Assembly: GCF_901000735.1 (NCBI RefSeq)
Contig: NC_081541.1
Coordinates: forward strand, 41,385,021-41,449,020
Source of the DNA: Corylus avellana
Taxonomy: Eukaryota; Streptophyta; Magnoliopsida; Fagales; Betulaceae
Direction: 5' to 3'
DNA: 64,000 nucleotides
Position numbers and translations under genes: made by a program. Positions 11,553-23,361 of this stretch are shown piece after piece; position 1 is the first letter of the stretch, and the number at the start of each line of letters is the position of its first letter. The notes under the pieces are model-generated. The model saw only the letters and a list, made by a program, of their open reading frames with translations. It was not told the DNA's origin and made no database searches.

Positions 11553-14500
11553 TAGTGTACAGTTTTAGAAAGTTTCAAAACAATTTGTTGAGAAAACTTC
11601 ACTTAACTTCTCAAACTTCCATCATTTTTGCAATGTCTCTCAAAATTCAAAGATTCTTAATTTCGTGAAATGAACTTCAAAAAATTTGCAATCTCGCTAT
11701 CTGTTAAATACTAACGGATGGAGGCGAAATTTTCAAAATGTCCTTTTATTAATAAAATTTTAATTATAATTTAAGAGTAATTTTGTAATTTTATGGAGTT
11801 TAAAGGGGTATAATAGCAATTTTACTGTTTGACGATGTAATTTAACCCCAAATCGAAATGCGAGGAGTGAGATTGCAAAAAATTAAAAATTCGAGAAATT
11901 TCAACTTGATGAAAAATATTGCAAAAGTGATAAAAGCTTAGGATTGTTAAGTGAAATTTTCTATAATTTGTCCTTTTACGGTATAATGCAAATATGACCA
12001 ACTTAACTAGGTCGTGGCAAATGTTGAGCTAATCTAAAATTCCTTGTGGTGCTGGGAGATGTAGCATATTATGATACTTGGGATTTAGCTAAGTCGTGAA
12101 GATTTTGTATGAGCATTTGCCAAGTCAAATTTTAGTTGTATTTTAGGCCAAACTAAGTAATATAAATAAAATTAGTGAGCTCTAATAAGTAGTCATTTTG
12201 AGGCATCACGAAGATGTGTTTAACGGAGTCATCATATATGGTTTTAGAATCAATATAGTAATGCCATATGGACAATGGTACTATAGCGCATCATATTTAG
12301 CATGAACCTTTAAAATGGCCTCAAGCATTTGTATGGGAGAGATAATGATACCTTGGATTGGATTGTACGGGTTTTATATTTAGGGGTACATTAATATTGA
12401 CTTGTCCTATGTATACCACAAACAAGATTAATATAAAGTGAAAATGTACAAGAAAATTATAAAGTGAGGGAAGTACCTTATACCATTGTAGTTCGCTTTG
12501 CATTTGAAAAGCTGCACCAGCGGTACGATTAACCAAAGTGGAAGGTGGTAGCTTTCCCGCCATCTGTAATATGTTATTGCCTTGTTTATCATAGTCATAT
12601 ACTAGATTATTATTATTGTCAACCCTACATATAAGGCTAAATATTTCAGCTTGACGATGATAGATAGCTGCCCATAATGCGTTTGGAAAACGTTCATCAT
12701 CACTCTTGCTCCACTTAAGTACTTGTGGACTTTCTTTGGCTATTTTATCAACAAATTTAAAAATCTCATTCTCGATAGCATAGAAGATGGCATCAGAACC
12801 TTTACTGTCCTTCCATTCTTTATAACTTGCCTTTGAAAACTGCTCGCACATGCTGCCTAGAAGTTTATTGGCTTGGACATGGATCAACTTCATGTCATAT
12901 AAATCCTTGATTCCTTTGTCAATAATCAAATCAATGCCAATTTAACTATATTAAACTATAAATAAAATAGACAAATAAAAAAATTCAAAAAATTAATAAA
13001 AAAATTAATCAAGTGGATGCAATTCCCTTTCTTTGTATTTGCTCAAAAAAAAAAAAAAAAAAAAGTATACCAAATATTTTAAGGAGCTTCACAACTAGTT
13101 GGCGCAATACTAGCACTGCAAAATAAAAACGAAATTTCCTCAACCATAGACATTAAAAAATCATTATTTACACAAAATGAATGATATGTTTATTATTCAA
13201 AAGAGAACCGACCAATGTGTAAGTGTTCAAAATTATATTTACTTTTTTCTAACAAATTAAAATATCTAAATAACCTCAAATTTTGCGTGCAAAGGAAGCA
13301 TAGGAAGTGATTAATTAAATCTATCAACACATTTGACGAAATGGTGGCATATTGAAAAATTATTGAGAAGTCCAATAGAAACAAAATATCCTGAGTTCAC
13401 AAAATTGACTAAAGTAGCCTTGCAAAGAACTCCCCTCTTTTTTTCATGTTTCAACCATAAGAGGACAATTTGGACATTTCAATTCCTAAAATTATACTGT
13501 GTATCATGCGCTTTTTTCCATTATTTTTGTCACCAATAACAAATGGAGGAATCTCTTTACACCAAAATGGTAGTTAGAAGGCTCAAGTGTTACAAGTGGT
13601 AATGTGAGAGAGGTATAAATGTAAATAGGATGTTATTTCGAGGTGCAGGCTTAACCAGGGAAATCAAATATTCGATGAATAAGAATAAAAGAAAAAAAAT
13701 AAAAAATAAAAAAATTAGTTGAATTCCAGCTTGCAAAGTCACATCTTCTGACCAATATCACTTTCCAATGCATCATTCATTTGAATCATTTCCTTACTTT
13801 AATTTTCCTTCTCAATGCATCGATCACAGAGTTTATCTCTTCTATCTCTTATCTTTCTTCTCAACTCTACAGTCTACACTACATCATCTACAAGACTACA
13901 ACACACACCATTATTATTATTATATATCTACGTTTGCGCACGCACGTAGAAGACCTTTCATTAATTAAAAATTGTTACATGGATTAAAATATTTATTGAT
14001 TTATTATATAGTGAAAGAAAGAGGAAAAGGCCTTTTTTATTCTTTTTTTTTTTCTTTGAAATCCTTAATTTCATGAAAAGCAAAGGACAATAATTAAAGA
14101 AGCTCTCTTTTATTAATAAAATGGTTAAATTTCTTATGAAGTTAATTAAGTTGAATTCAGTCATCTAATTAATATTCTAATAAAAGTTACTTAAAAGGAA
14201 TTATGATTAAAGTAATTTATGCATTTATATTGCCAACAGAGAAAGAAATATAGCTATTCAATAATTCTTAACTATGATAGAAGTGAATCATGGTTTTTTT
14301 TTTTTTTTTTTTTTGACATGTCCGCATAAGAGGGGAAGGGAGATTTGAACTAATGATTTCCGCTTCATTAGGCGTGGACCAAACCAATTGAGCTACTTCT
14401 TGAAGACAGTGAATCATGGTTTTAATTATCATTTAAAGTAATTATGACGAGAAAAAAAAAATGAAGTTCCTTAGGGAATTAAGTAAAGTTTAGGCACCAA

Positions 14501-17500
14501 CATACCTGATCCGAGAATTTTTACTGGATCACTTTGGCGTTTTTCCTCGCTTTGATTAATGTTCAAACGAATTTCCTTGATGGCATGAGTGGGCCGAATG
14601 TGTATACCTTCCACCCAAAAAGGTCAGTGAATCTCAAGTAAGAAGTCGGTATTACAGTTCATATGTGTCTTGCATGAGCAATTTAATTTGTTTAGATCAA
14701 CACAAAAAGATTAAATAAATAACTAATAGACCTCTTACATTTGGCTTTGCCCTATTGTCTATATATATACTACCTCTCAAGGCGGAGTAGCTTCTCTACT
14801 CGGTGCTTTGATGAGGCTAATTAATCCCAATAAAGTTTAAAGAAAAGAATAGAAAAAAGAGATTGTACTAACACTTGTAGATCCATCGTTTCCAAAATAC
14901 CAGCCGATTTTCACTCGGGAATGCAAAAGGACTAGAAACCAATGCATACAAAGGGCTGTCACCGTCTTTATCCCTAGCAAGAGCCAAACTTGGACAACGC
15001 TCAATTAAATCCAAAGCAATATCTGTGGTGTTAAAAAAATAAATAAATAAAAAGAACAAAAAGATAAGTATATACATTGAGAAGATTTTGAAATATCATC
15101 CAAAATAGTGGCCAATATATAATTAGTCCAAGAGTTGTTACCTAAATTTCGGCGGCATATAGCATGGTAACAAAGTGTAGCACCATTCTTGCCTGTTTCT
15201 GGCTTTAGATCTTCCTCTGGAGTGCGAGAATAGAGATAGCGAGCCAATTTTTTACTATACATAGTTGCATCAGCTAGAGCTGTGTCCCCAACTTCATCTG
15301 TTATACACAATTCTTGTTCTGACATTATCGCCACTAACTTCTTCACTATATGCTCATGCTTAGCTGCAACAGCAACGTGAAGAGCCGTCCCGCCTAAATT
15401 TGAGATTTTCAAACCCGCAGAGCCGGGATGACGCTTAATGAATTCCTCTACAGCATTCAAATCACCACTTTCCACAACCTTTATGAAGTCCTCTTTGAAG
15501 GCCTCATGGTCAACATTAATTTGGTTCCAGTTTTGCGCAGCCTTTTGGAAGGCATTAATTTGGTTCCATTCTGAGATTAATATGTAAAAGGTCATTAATT
15601 AGAATTAGTAGCAACAAGAAGCATGCTATTGCCACGTCAAGCCATCTGATCACATGACTGCCTACAACTTCTTTATAACAACATATATAGGAAACTTAAT
15701 TGGAGGGAAAATTCTTATTATATTTTATTTGGACTATAATTTTTGCAGAAACTCTTGTACTAATTAATTCAATGTTTATATATATAAAAACTCATGAGCT
15801 CACTAATTATATTTTACTAGATAATTATTCAATACCCGACCATAAAACCAGGGAGAAACAATTGTAATAAATATTTTTATAAAAAATAATTACAAAATTG
15901 TAAAATAGTATTTTTAAAATTCGAAGAGTGTAAAGCCAGTGATAGAATACAAGATGTAACAACAAAGAATCAATATTATGGCAAAAAGTGATCAACTAAA
16001 CCAGATTATGAGCTTAAAAGAAATTGATTACAAAAACTTTATAGCAAGTTGCCTAGAGGTGCCGCTTAAGGCCCTCAAACAGCCCAAAACACTACAAAAT
16101 CTCTTTCATTAACCATGATATCACAATATCACCTCATGGTTAATTATGTTAAATTACCATCGTATCTAAGCCCACGGTTAATAAAATCATCTTCTCTTCT
16201 ATTTCCAGTACATGGGAGTTTGTTTGCCAACCCTTTCTCTTTTCTTTCTTCCTAAAAAACTAAAAAAATTAATAAACAATCTTTTTTTTCTTTTCTTTTT
16301 TTCACAATACACTAAAATAGAAAACTCAAAACTTCATTTATCTTTATATCACATCAAAATACTTTTTCAACCAAAACACAAAAAACACCTCATATTATTC
16401 TCATTTCATCCCCAAAACTATTGTGACATGCATGGCTCTCATAATAATTAGTGCATAAAAATTGATTTTTTAATTGGAGAACCATCCTACGTAAATTTAG
16501 AGGATGAGAAAGTGATAATGAGATGACTAATAGAATTACTCTATCAAACACCACCAAGTTTTCTTTTACTAACTTTTGATAGGTCACGGTTTTAGGGAGA
16601 GCTTTCCAAATTTCTGTAGTTCTTTTTATTTTTTGAATTTTCTTGAGAGCCAATTCTACATTTTACCTAATCTTTTGAAATTTTTTTTAGTAAGTATTCT
16701 CCAACAGATTTCCATCTTATTATAAATTAAGAATGTTTGAGCATGTACATTGGAGAGAGAGAGACCTGCCAAAGTATCCCAAGCTGTTTTTGCTGTACTA
16801 ATCTTTTTAATTCTAGAAAATGAGTCCCTTCCACATGAGATCTGGATAACATGCAAGGCCATGAAGTTCTTTTTGCTCCAAGCCTTAAAAGCAGCTTCAT
16901 CATCTTCTTGAGGTTTGTTGGTTTCTTCAACCATGTCCCAAAGATCATGGGCCATCAAATGGTCTTTTACTTGAACACTCCAATTCACATAATTGTCATC
17001 TTTAAAAACATGAAGAACATCTGCACTCAAAGCCGTCTTTGTTTTCAGCATGCATGTGCATTAAAGAGAGAGAGAGGGAGAGAAAGAGAGAGAGAGAGAG
17101 AGAGAGACCTGAGCTTGTATTTTTAGGGAGGTACTTTTTTGCCAAAGTATTCCATGCAACTGTAGCAGAACTAATCTCCCAAATCACAAATAATGTGTCT
17201 AGCTCGCATGAATTTTTGATCACTTGTAAAGCTATGGAATTCTTCTTACTCCAAGCATGGAAAACAGTGCTGTCATCTTTTTGTCTAAGAGTTTTGTTCG
17301 TTTCTTCAACTATGTCCCAAAGATCATGGGTCATCAAATAGTCTTTTACTTGAACACTCCAATCCTCATAATTATCTTTGTTAAGAACTTGAATAACATC
17401 TGCACTCAAAGCCGTCTTTGTTTTGAGCATGCATGTGCAGTAATGTGAGAGAAAGAGAGACAGAGACAGAGAGAGAGAGACCTGAGCTAGTATCTTTAGG

Positions 17501-17804
17501 GAGGTACTTTTCTGCCAAAGTATTCCATGCAACTTTAGCAATAACTAATCTCCCCAATCTCAGAAAATGTGTTCGGCTGGCATGAATTCTTGATCACACG
17601 TAAAGCCAAGTAATTCTTGTTGCTCCAAGCCTTGAAAGCAGCTTCATCATCTTCCTGTTTAGGAGGTTTGGTGGTTGCTTCAATTGTGTCCCAAAGATCT
17701 TTAGCCATCAAATAGGTTTGTACTTGAATACTCCAATCCACATAATTATCCGATCCGTCAAGATATTCACGAACAGGAGTACTCATCGCATCCTTTACTT
17801 CCAT
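10259..17804 (-). CDS. Ankyrin-repeat/PGG-domain membrane protein with gag-like 5' exons
   Basis: Ankyrin exons (minus strand) are 15570-15142, 15022-14873, 14607-14506, 12913-12477 and 10897-10259. All have GT..AG borders and compatible phases, ending in TGA. Ankyrin motifs are GGTALHVAVAAKHEHIVKKL, DKDGDSPLYALV and QGNNILQMAGKLPP. The last exon has a PGG domain with four membrane helices, and FAAAFTVPGG closes the first. This is the ACD6/ITN1-type family, membrane proteins of defence and stress signalling in Arabidopsis. The acceptor at 15571 is phase 1 and fits the phase-1 donor of the gag-like exon ending at 16766, so I join the exons at 17399-17109 and 17020-16766, and a first exon 17804-17482. 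Ignoring one extra base in that first exon, the total is 874 codons. Alternatively an ATG at 15595 would give a 593-aa ankyrin-PGG protein alone. Confidence 0.75.
11524..11549. repeat. (TA)n microsatellite
   Basis: An uninterrupted TA run in the last intron of the ankyrin gene. Confidence 0.9.
11589..11964. mobile_element. MITE with long imperfect inverted repeats
   Basis: The left end TGAGAAAACTTCACTTAAC mirrors the right end, which reads ATAGAAAATTTCACTTAAC on the other strand. Similarity of the two arms continues inward for over 100 bases (TTTTTGCAAT, TTTGCAATCTC). The flanks share AATTTGT at 11582-11588 and 11965-11971, a likely target duplication. It has no coding capacity and probably belongs to a Mutator-like family. 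It lies in the last intron of the ankyrin gene. Confidence 0.6.
14294..14407 (-). mobile_element. tRNA-derived SINE
   Basis: Read on the minus strand, it starts with a tRNA-like head containing an A-box-like GTAGCTCAATTGGT and a B-box-like AGTTCAAATCT, and ends in a poly(A) tail of about 20 bases (the T run at 14294-14314). The flanks carry a perfect duplication AGTGAATCATGG (14282-14293 and 14408-14419), perhaps extending four T further. The pol III boxes, A tail and target duplication together make this a SINE insertion. It sits in the intron between ankyrin exons 14607-14506 and 12913-12477, in the same orientation as the gene. Confidence 0.85.
16766..17804 (-). CDS. Three tandem gag-like (DUF4219/UBN2-type) exons
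   Basis: Three similar segments each carry the Copia gag N-terminal pattern: DNYVDWSIQVQTYLMAKDLW, then AFKAWSxKNxxALxVIxxSC, then a variant of ISxAxxAWxTLA. Exon 1 (17804-17482) has one extra base near 17540, which makes a stop after GEISYC unless spliced or corrected. Exon 2 is 17399-17109 (291 bases) and exon 3 is 17020-16766 (255 bases, lacking the KKYLPKNTSS tail). Exons 2 and 3 have phase-1 acceptors (GTGCAG|AT) and all three have phase-1 donors (G|GTCTCTCTC), so whole domains can be skipped or repeated without changing frame. Each following intron starts in a CT microsatellite. No reverse transcriptase, integrase or LTR is adjacent, which argues for captured domains rather than a live element. 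Confidence 0.65.
17060..17107. repeat. (GA)n microsatellite at a splice donor
   Basis: The GA tract (CT on the gene strand) directly abuts the donor of the second gag-like exon. Similar tracts lie at 16754-16764 and 17445-17480 beside the other two donors, so the microsatellite was duplicated along with the exons. Confidence 0.85.
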
Positions 17805-17831
17805 GTTTAATCTGTCAATATGTATATCCAA

Positions 17832-20043
17832 ATGATATTAGGATGTAATGAAAGACAATAAGAGGAAGATTGATGATAAAATAATTGTTGGGAAATACCA
17901 ACTTCAAACCGTCACATGAAATGTCCTTATGGTTGAAAAGACATATTTCTCATACATTTCGTTCTTCCTTTTTCAAGCTTAAACTCAGATTCCAGGGTAG
18001 AAAAAAATGAATAAATATAAAATACAAAGGGAAAATAAAGGCGAGCCATTATGTTTGCCTCTCGGACAAGAATCACTTTTTCTTTAGGAGTTTGCTTGCC
18101 CAGGAGACGAACCAAAAGCGTTTTTTAAAGTAATTAACTTAGGTGCTACTCTTTCTTAATGCACAAATTTTATATAACGTTGGAATGAGATATTTAAGCT
18201 CAAACTATAAATGAAAGTAATCAATTTTGAAATTAATATTTTTTTTTCCTTTAAATCGTCAAGAAAAATAGTTACTTTAAAACTTTCATAAAAATTTCTT
18301 GAAAATTTAAGCATCTAAAACTCTTTAAGTTCAAATTCTACATGAAAACAAATCGTACCAACGTAACCATTCTCATGGAAATTAACATCATTGCTCACAT
18401 TGTCATCACTACTTTTTTTGCTCACTCTTAAAATAGTGGATTTTTGTAATTATTTTTTCCTTACTCACCTAGCAACCCAAAAACCTTATAATGAGATAAT
18501 TTAATTATACAAACGCAAAATTTCGCTAATCAAATCAAATTTTCTTATTTACAGACAAAATAGAGAACACACATTCTCCTTCTCTCTCCTCATACAAGAA
18601 GCTTCTTTCCTCCTTCCAGATCCATTCGGTCCCTTGTGGATTTCTTGCTCTAAAATTTCCTCTAGAAACTTCACCACTCCCCTGATCTTAATTTTTCTGC
18701 AGGACAAGTAAGGGAAGAAGAAGAAGAAGAAGACTTCGGAGTTTAAAACGACTAGTTTGGATTAAAAGAAATTTGATTAAATCTGAGCCCTCCAATATTT
18801 TAACAGCATTTATGTGCTGTAGTGGGATTTTTAGGGAATTCTGATACTAGAAACACATGATTTTGCCAAAAAAAAGAAAAAGAAAAAGAAAAAGACATAC
18901 AGCGATTAATGTTTCCCTTCCTAACTCTAGGAAAACCAACCGTCATATATGCCTAGCTAGAAACACAACGATTTTGTAAAATAAATTTGTATCATCTCTC
19001 CCTTTGGAAACTCTATAACTCCCATATTAAAAAAATTAAAAAATTAAAAAAAAAAAAGCAACCATCCATACCAAAAAACACAAATCTTATTTAAGAAAAA
19101 AAAAAAATACTTTTTTAACAATCTTTCATCAGCAAATTACAAAAATTACTCTGTAAAATGCGGCATTCAAGACGCAAGAGTTGCAGAACCACCTATAGAA
19201 GCTCGCCCGCTTCACCACCAGCAAGATCTGGTCTCCAACCTCTTTCTGCCTCTCCGTTCGACAAGCTCTCGCACCGTTGACCCAAGTTCAAATATAGAGT
19301 GACAAACAGCACTAGTGAAGTATTATTGAACACCAGTACTGTAATGNNNNNNNNNNNNNNNNNNNNNNNNNNNNNNNNNNNNNNNNNNNNNNNNNNNNNN
19401 NNNNNNNNNNNNNNNNNNNNNNNNNNNNNNNNNNNNNNNNNNNNNNCCTAGAATTTCCTTTAAATTTGAAATTCTTAAATTCATAAATCTCATCCTCCAT
19501 CTCATCTAAGCGTCTAAAATAACACATATTTCAACATTACATGAGAAAATTTAATGGAAAAGCTATCCTCAAGGAATTTAATAAGTCATGTTTCCTCATT
19601 AAATACTGAAACATGATTTATTTTAAACGCTTAAATGAGATGAACGACTGAAATTTATAAATTTAAAACTCTCAAATTTAAAGAAAATTTGAAGGGATCT
19701 TAGTCCCTCAAATAGAGCATTGTCCACGCTCTACAAAATTTTCAACAATTTGCTGTGATTGATGGAGAGGCTTTTAGAGGCATTTTAGCATTTTGACTTT
19801 GGGTAGCTAGGCTGCCGTGAATGTTGACTTGCATAAGTAGCTCAGAACACGTAGCATTGTTTAGTTTCTTGAACATGTTGGAAATTAGGTCCAATTTGTC
19901 AATTTACTTATAGATTAATGTAAAGGAGGAGGAAAAGAAACCTAGAAGCTACGAGAAGGAATTCATGTGAGAAGGAGAAAGGTTCGTGTGAGAAGATGAG
20001 CTCTGCAAAGAGATGAATTCATTAGAGTAAAACTTTAATACTA
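17832..20043. other. Intergenic
   Basis: No gene recognised. It includes a pyrimidine-rich stretch near 18570-18700, a (GAA)n run near 18716-18733, several A runs, and a gap at 19347. The sequence right of the gap, AATTTCCTTTAAATTTGAAA, has an inverted relative at about 19660-19700, so the gap may cover the loop of a MITE. Confidence 0.4.
19347..19446. other. Assembly gap (100 N)
   Basis: Placeholder gap of unknown true length. Confidence 0.95.
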
Positions 20044-20058
20044 AATAACCCAAAAAAA

Positions 20059-20797
20059 TTCAAGGAAATGTATCTATGTAGGCTCATAAACTTGTGAGGT
20101 CCTTAGAGAGAAGAATGAGAAGATTTCATGGTTGAAGTTGGTTTGGTTTCCTCTTATCATCCCTAAGCAGGCTTTCATTTTGTGGCTTGTTATGAAGGAT
20201 AGGCTCACCACAGATGATAGATTGCTAAATTGGGATTACAAAGGTGATGTCCGGTGCAGGTTTTGTCATAATCAATTGGAAAATCGTGATCATTTATTCT
20301 TTGAATGCAACTTTAGTTATAGAATTTAAAAATTTTGTATGTTGCGTTGTAGAGTTGATAATCCTCATGTGATTTGGAATGATATTCTACGGCTAGGATG
20401 CAACAATTGGGGGCACAAAACTCTCAAATGCCTGCTATGCTGCTTGGTTTTGGGATCAGTTGTTTACAATCTATGGCACACAAGGAATGAACTTAAGCAT
20501 GTTGGTCAGCCAAGCACGGAGGATCAGTTCCTGAAGAAAATCTTATGGGAAGTCGGAACTATAATAGTTGGGAAATTAAGGTTTCCAAAGACTGAAGAAC
20601 CTTGTTTTATGTTCCCTGTCGGACTTACATGCAGAATTGCTTTTGTAGTTGTTGTTTCTACAAGTGTTTAGTTTCCTGGTTTGGCATGTTTTGTTTCGAG
20701 CCTTTTATAAAGGCTTGCAACTAGTTGAGGTGTTGTCTGGTTTGTGTTTTGAGCTTAATGAAATTACTCATTCATCGTAAAAAAAAATAATAATAAT
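20059..20797 (+). mobile_element. 5'-truncated LINE (non-LTR retrotransposon) 3' end
   Basis: The frame from about 20100 to 20671 encodes the reverse-transcriptase zinc-binding region typical of plant L1-type ORF2: IPKQAFILWLVMKDRLTTDD, then CRFCHNQLENRDHLFFEC (a CxxC..H..C pattern), then a C-terminal region with VVYNLWHTRNELKH. An in-frame stop at 20327 breaks it. It ends in an A-rich TAA-repeat tail. AATAACCCAAAAAAA occurs on both sides (20044-20058 and 20798-20812), a likely target duplication. Only the last few hundred bases of a LINE are present, so it cannot move by itself. Confidence 0.75.
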
Positions 20798-20812
20798 AAT
20801 AACCCAAAAAAA

Positions 20813-21647
20813 AAAAAAAAAAAAAAAAAAACTTTAATGCTATGAGTAGAACTTTTATTATTATTATTATTTTTAGTTTTATTTTTATTTTTATTTTTAT
20901 TTCTTTGAAGGTGATATGGCTTTTAAAACCACCACGAATAAAAATCCTACTTATAGCATTAAAATCACCATTGGATTATAAGAGTATAGAAGTCCTAGGT
21001 ATAATATTACTCATTCAAAAAAGAGGCGTGCGAAAGTGGCAAAAGTGAGCCGGCTTCAAAGAGGTGTTGACAAAGTCTTTAATGAGCTAAAATGTGTCTA
21101 GTGGTGATTGGTAGAGCTAGAGTAGTGTGTTGATAATTTCATATAGTAATAATATGCGATGAATAATGTTATTTAGTATATTATTATAGATTGTCATATA
21201 ATTTGAAAATATGACAGTAAAAACTAAGCCTTAGATCAACACCTTGAAAAAAAAAAAAAAAAAAAAAATTAATTTTCACTGACAATTTATAGTTGTATAT
21301 TAGTCATATAATAGTCTACTATTTTTTTTAAAAAAGTGTTGATGAACCAATTTTAGTCTTGTAAGAAGGTTGGGACTATCCTCAATCAGCCCAATTTCCT
21401 ATTCCATTCAGTCCATTTTCTTCATTCATCATTTCAATTCTGTCAACCAGATTACTATTTTCATTCATTCACTTCAATACTATAACTCAGATTTCCAAAT
21501 TTCATTAATATATTCGTCAAATACATTCCCAAATTAGAAATAAAATTCAGTAGTATTACAGTAACGAATCTATCTAAGACCTCAAGCTGTGAACAACTCC
21601 TCTGAATTAACAGATGTACTGAAGGTGCCCATTCATCAAACAACATT

Positions 21648-21688
<41 letters not shown>

Positions 21689-21751
21689 CTTTATTTTTAT
21701 ATATATATTACTTTATAACTTTATTTTTATATATATATTACTTTATATAAA
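20813..21751. other. Intergenic, simple-sequence rich
   Basis: It contains poly(A), (TTA)n, (TTTTTA)n, a 24-base A run near 21250 and (TA)n at 21652-21686, followed by two copies of TATATATATTACTTTAT. It is the 3' flank of the reductase gene on the minus strand. No other gene seen. Confidence 0.5.
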
Positions 21752-23361
21752 CTAGAAAACATATGGAATGATGGCCTTGACATCCTCACTAAAATCTTCA
21801 AATTTTGAGACATACCATCTCCTAGTGGCATAACTCCTTCCCATCAGGTAAAAGATAGTGCCCAGAGTGGAAGAGAATGCATAGGATGTTTGAGAGATAA
21901 ATGAGATCCCTAAGAAAACTATAATTTCAAAAAGATAATGTGGGCAAATCACAAAGTCAAATAAACCACCCTTGGGAATCTTATATTCTCTCTCACCCTC
22001 TCCCCTCAGTTTGGAGAGGAGGTAATGGTGGTAGAAGTTGCCACTGACTCCTATAAGAAACAGCAAGATTCCAGAATACTTCAAATCAACTGGTGGCTCT
22101 GAGATCCCTTGTGTTAGGTGTTGGGCATAGATCATGGTTGCAGTTGACAAGAAGTAACCAAGAGAGATAACAATTACAGAATCAAGAATCATCCCCCCGC
22201 TGTATTTGTGAACAAATAGCACCTATAAAACATGGTAACACAAAGGAAATTTTAGTAAAAAAAGCACTATTTGGCTCTTATAATCCAAACAAATTAAGTC
22301 AATAAGAATTTAACATGGTTCGATTAGAGAAGCTATATGGGCAGCAATGTTTTTTTTTTTGGTCTTCAGCCCCCCCTCTCTCTCTCTCTCAAACATCAAG
22401 CTAATTTTGAGTACAATGTAAAAAATTACCTATTGACACATACACTGTTTGTAGGCAAAAAATACCAGGAGAAAATTGGATTCACAATCAAAGAAAATTT
22501 GTTGGAAGACATCAAAAATCTGTTCTGGGTCAGTGTCACATCAACTAAAGCACTAATCTAATAATACAATCAACTAGGGCTGAGCGTCGGTCGGGAATGT
22601 CGGTTTCAGTAGAAAAATTTTATTTTCACCTTTCGAACCGACAATGTCGGTAAAGTCGGTTATTTCACCGACTTATTCCGTCAAATTTTATTTTATTTCG
22701 CATTTCAAACCGAATGGCGGTCGGTAAAGTCGGTATCGGTCGGAAGTCGGTAAAGTCGGTGTCGGTAATGTCGGTATGTGGAAAAGTGGCAAATTTGTTA
22801 GTAAAGTCGGTCAAAAGTCGGTCGGTAAAATCAGTTCGGTTAAAAAACCTCTTCCGCCTACCGAACCAAAAATTTCGGAATAAAAAAAATCATACCGCCT
22901 ATTGTCCGTCATCTAGTCGGTAACGGTCGGAAGTCGGTTAGTTGGTAATTTGCTCAGCCCTACAATCAAGTAAACCACATTGTTGAGAATCAAATCTGCA
23001 GTAAATTAGAGTTCATATGTAATTTTACCTCCAAGACCCTCTTGAAGAAATGAAGGGTTAGAGCTGCATCGAGCAATAGAAATCGGACATCCTGATGCTG
23101 AAAAAGAACAAAGGATGCGAGACCAGCAAGAAATGCGGGAGTATAAAGAATGAGCATGCCTGTTCTGCCAGAAACTTTAATTTGCTTTCTTCCATTGTTT
23201 GGAGAATTTACATTCCAAAACTTGGAATACTGCAAGTGCTTTCCTTTTACTTCGGAGAACCCAGTAACAGCTAAGGATGTTAAGCTAAACACTGACATCC
23301 CTGTGATGAACAGAGAAAGGGGTGGTGGGAAAATAAATCTCAGCAAGAAGGAAGCCGCCAT
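21752..23361 (-). CDS. 3-oxo-5-alpha-steroid 4-dehydrogenase family protein
   Basis: Two exons on the minus strand, 23361-23029 (111 codons from ATG) and 22222-21752, joined GAG|GTAAAA..ATAG|GTGCTA in phase 0, give 267 aa. The family (steroid 5-alpha-reductase C-terminal domain, as in DET2 and At5g16010) reduces a C=C bond of a steroid or polyprenoid-like substrate with NADPH in the ER membrane. Visible features are an N-terminal hydrophobic helix (LLRFIFPPPLSLFITGMSVF), HFFKRVLE|VLFVHKYSGG across the splice, YKIPKGGLFDFVICPHY, which is the conserved catalytic-domain signature, and a C-terminus ending SKFEDFSEDVKAIIPYVF. Length and ends match the At5g16010-like group better than DET2. The true substrate is not known from sequence. 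The coding region is intact. The intron (22223-23028) carries a hAT MITE. Confidence 0.88.
22575..22962. mobile_element. Non-autonomous hAT element (MITE)
   Basis: Terminal inverted repeats TAGGGCTGAGC (left) and GCTCAGCCCTA (right) are perfect over 11 bases. The flanks CAATCAAC (22567-22574) and CAATCAAG (22963-22970) are an 8-bp target duplication with one mismatch, as expected for hAT. The interior is packed with GTCGGT and its complement, a pattern common in plant hAT MITEs. There is no transposase. It lies within the reductase intron. Confidence 0.85.

Noticed and set aside
14330..14400. A functional tRNA gene
   Set aside because: The tRNA-like head has no complete cloverleaf on reading, carries a poly(A) tail and lies between target duplications, so it is a SINE.
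17039..17341. Plus-strand frames with Arg/Glu repeats
   Set aside because: They read the GA microsatellite and the antisense of the gag-like exons.
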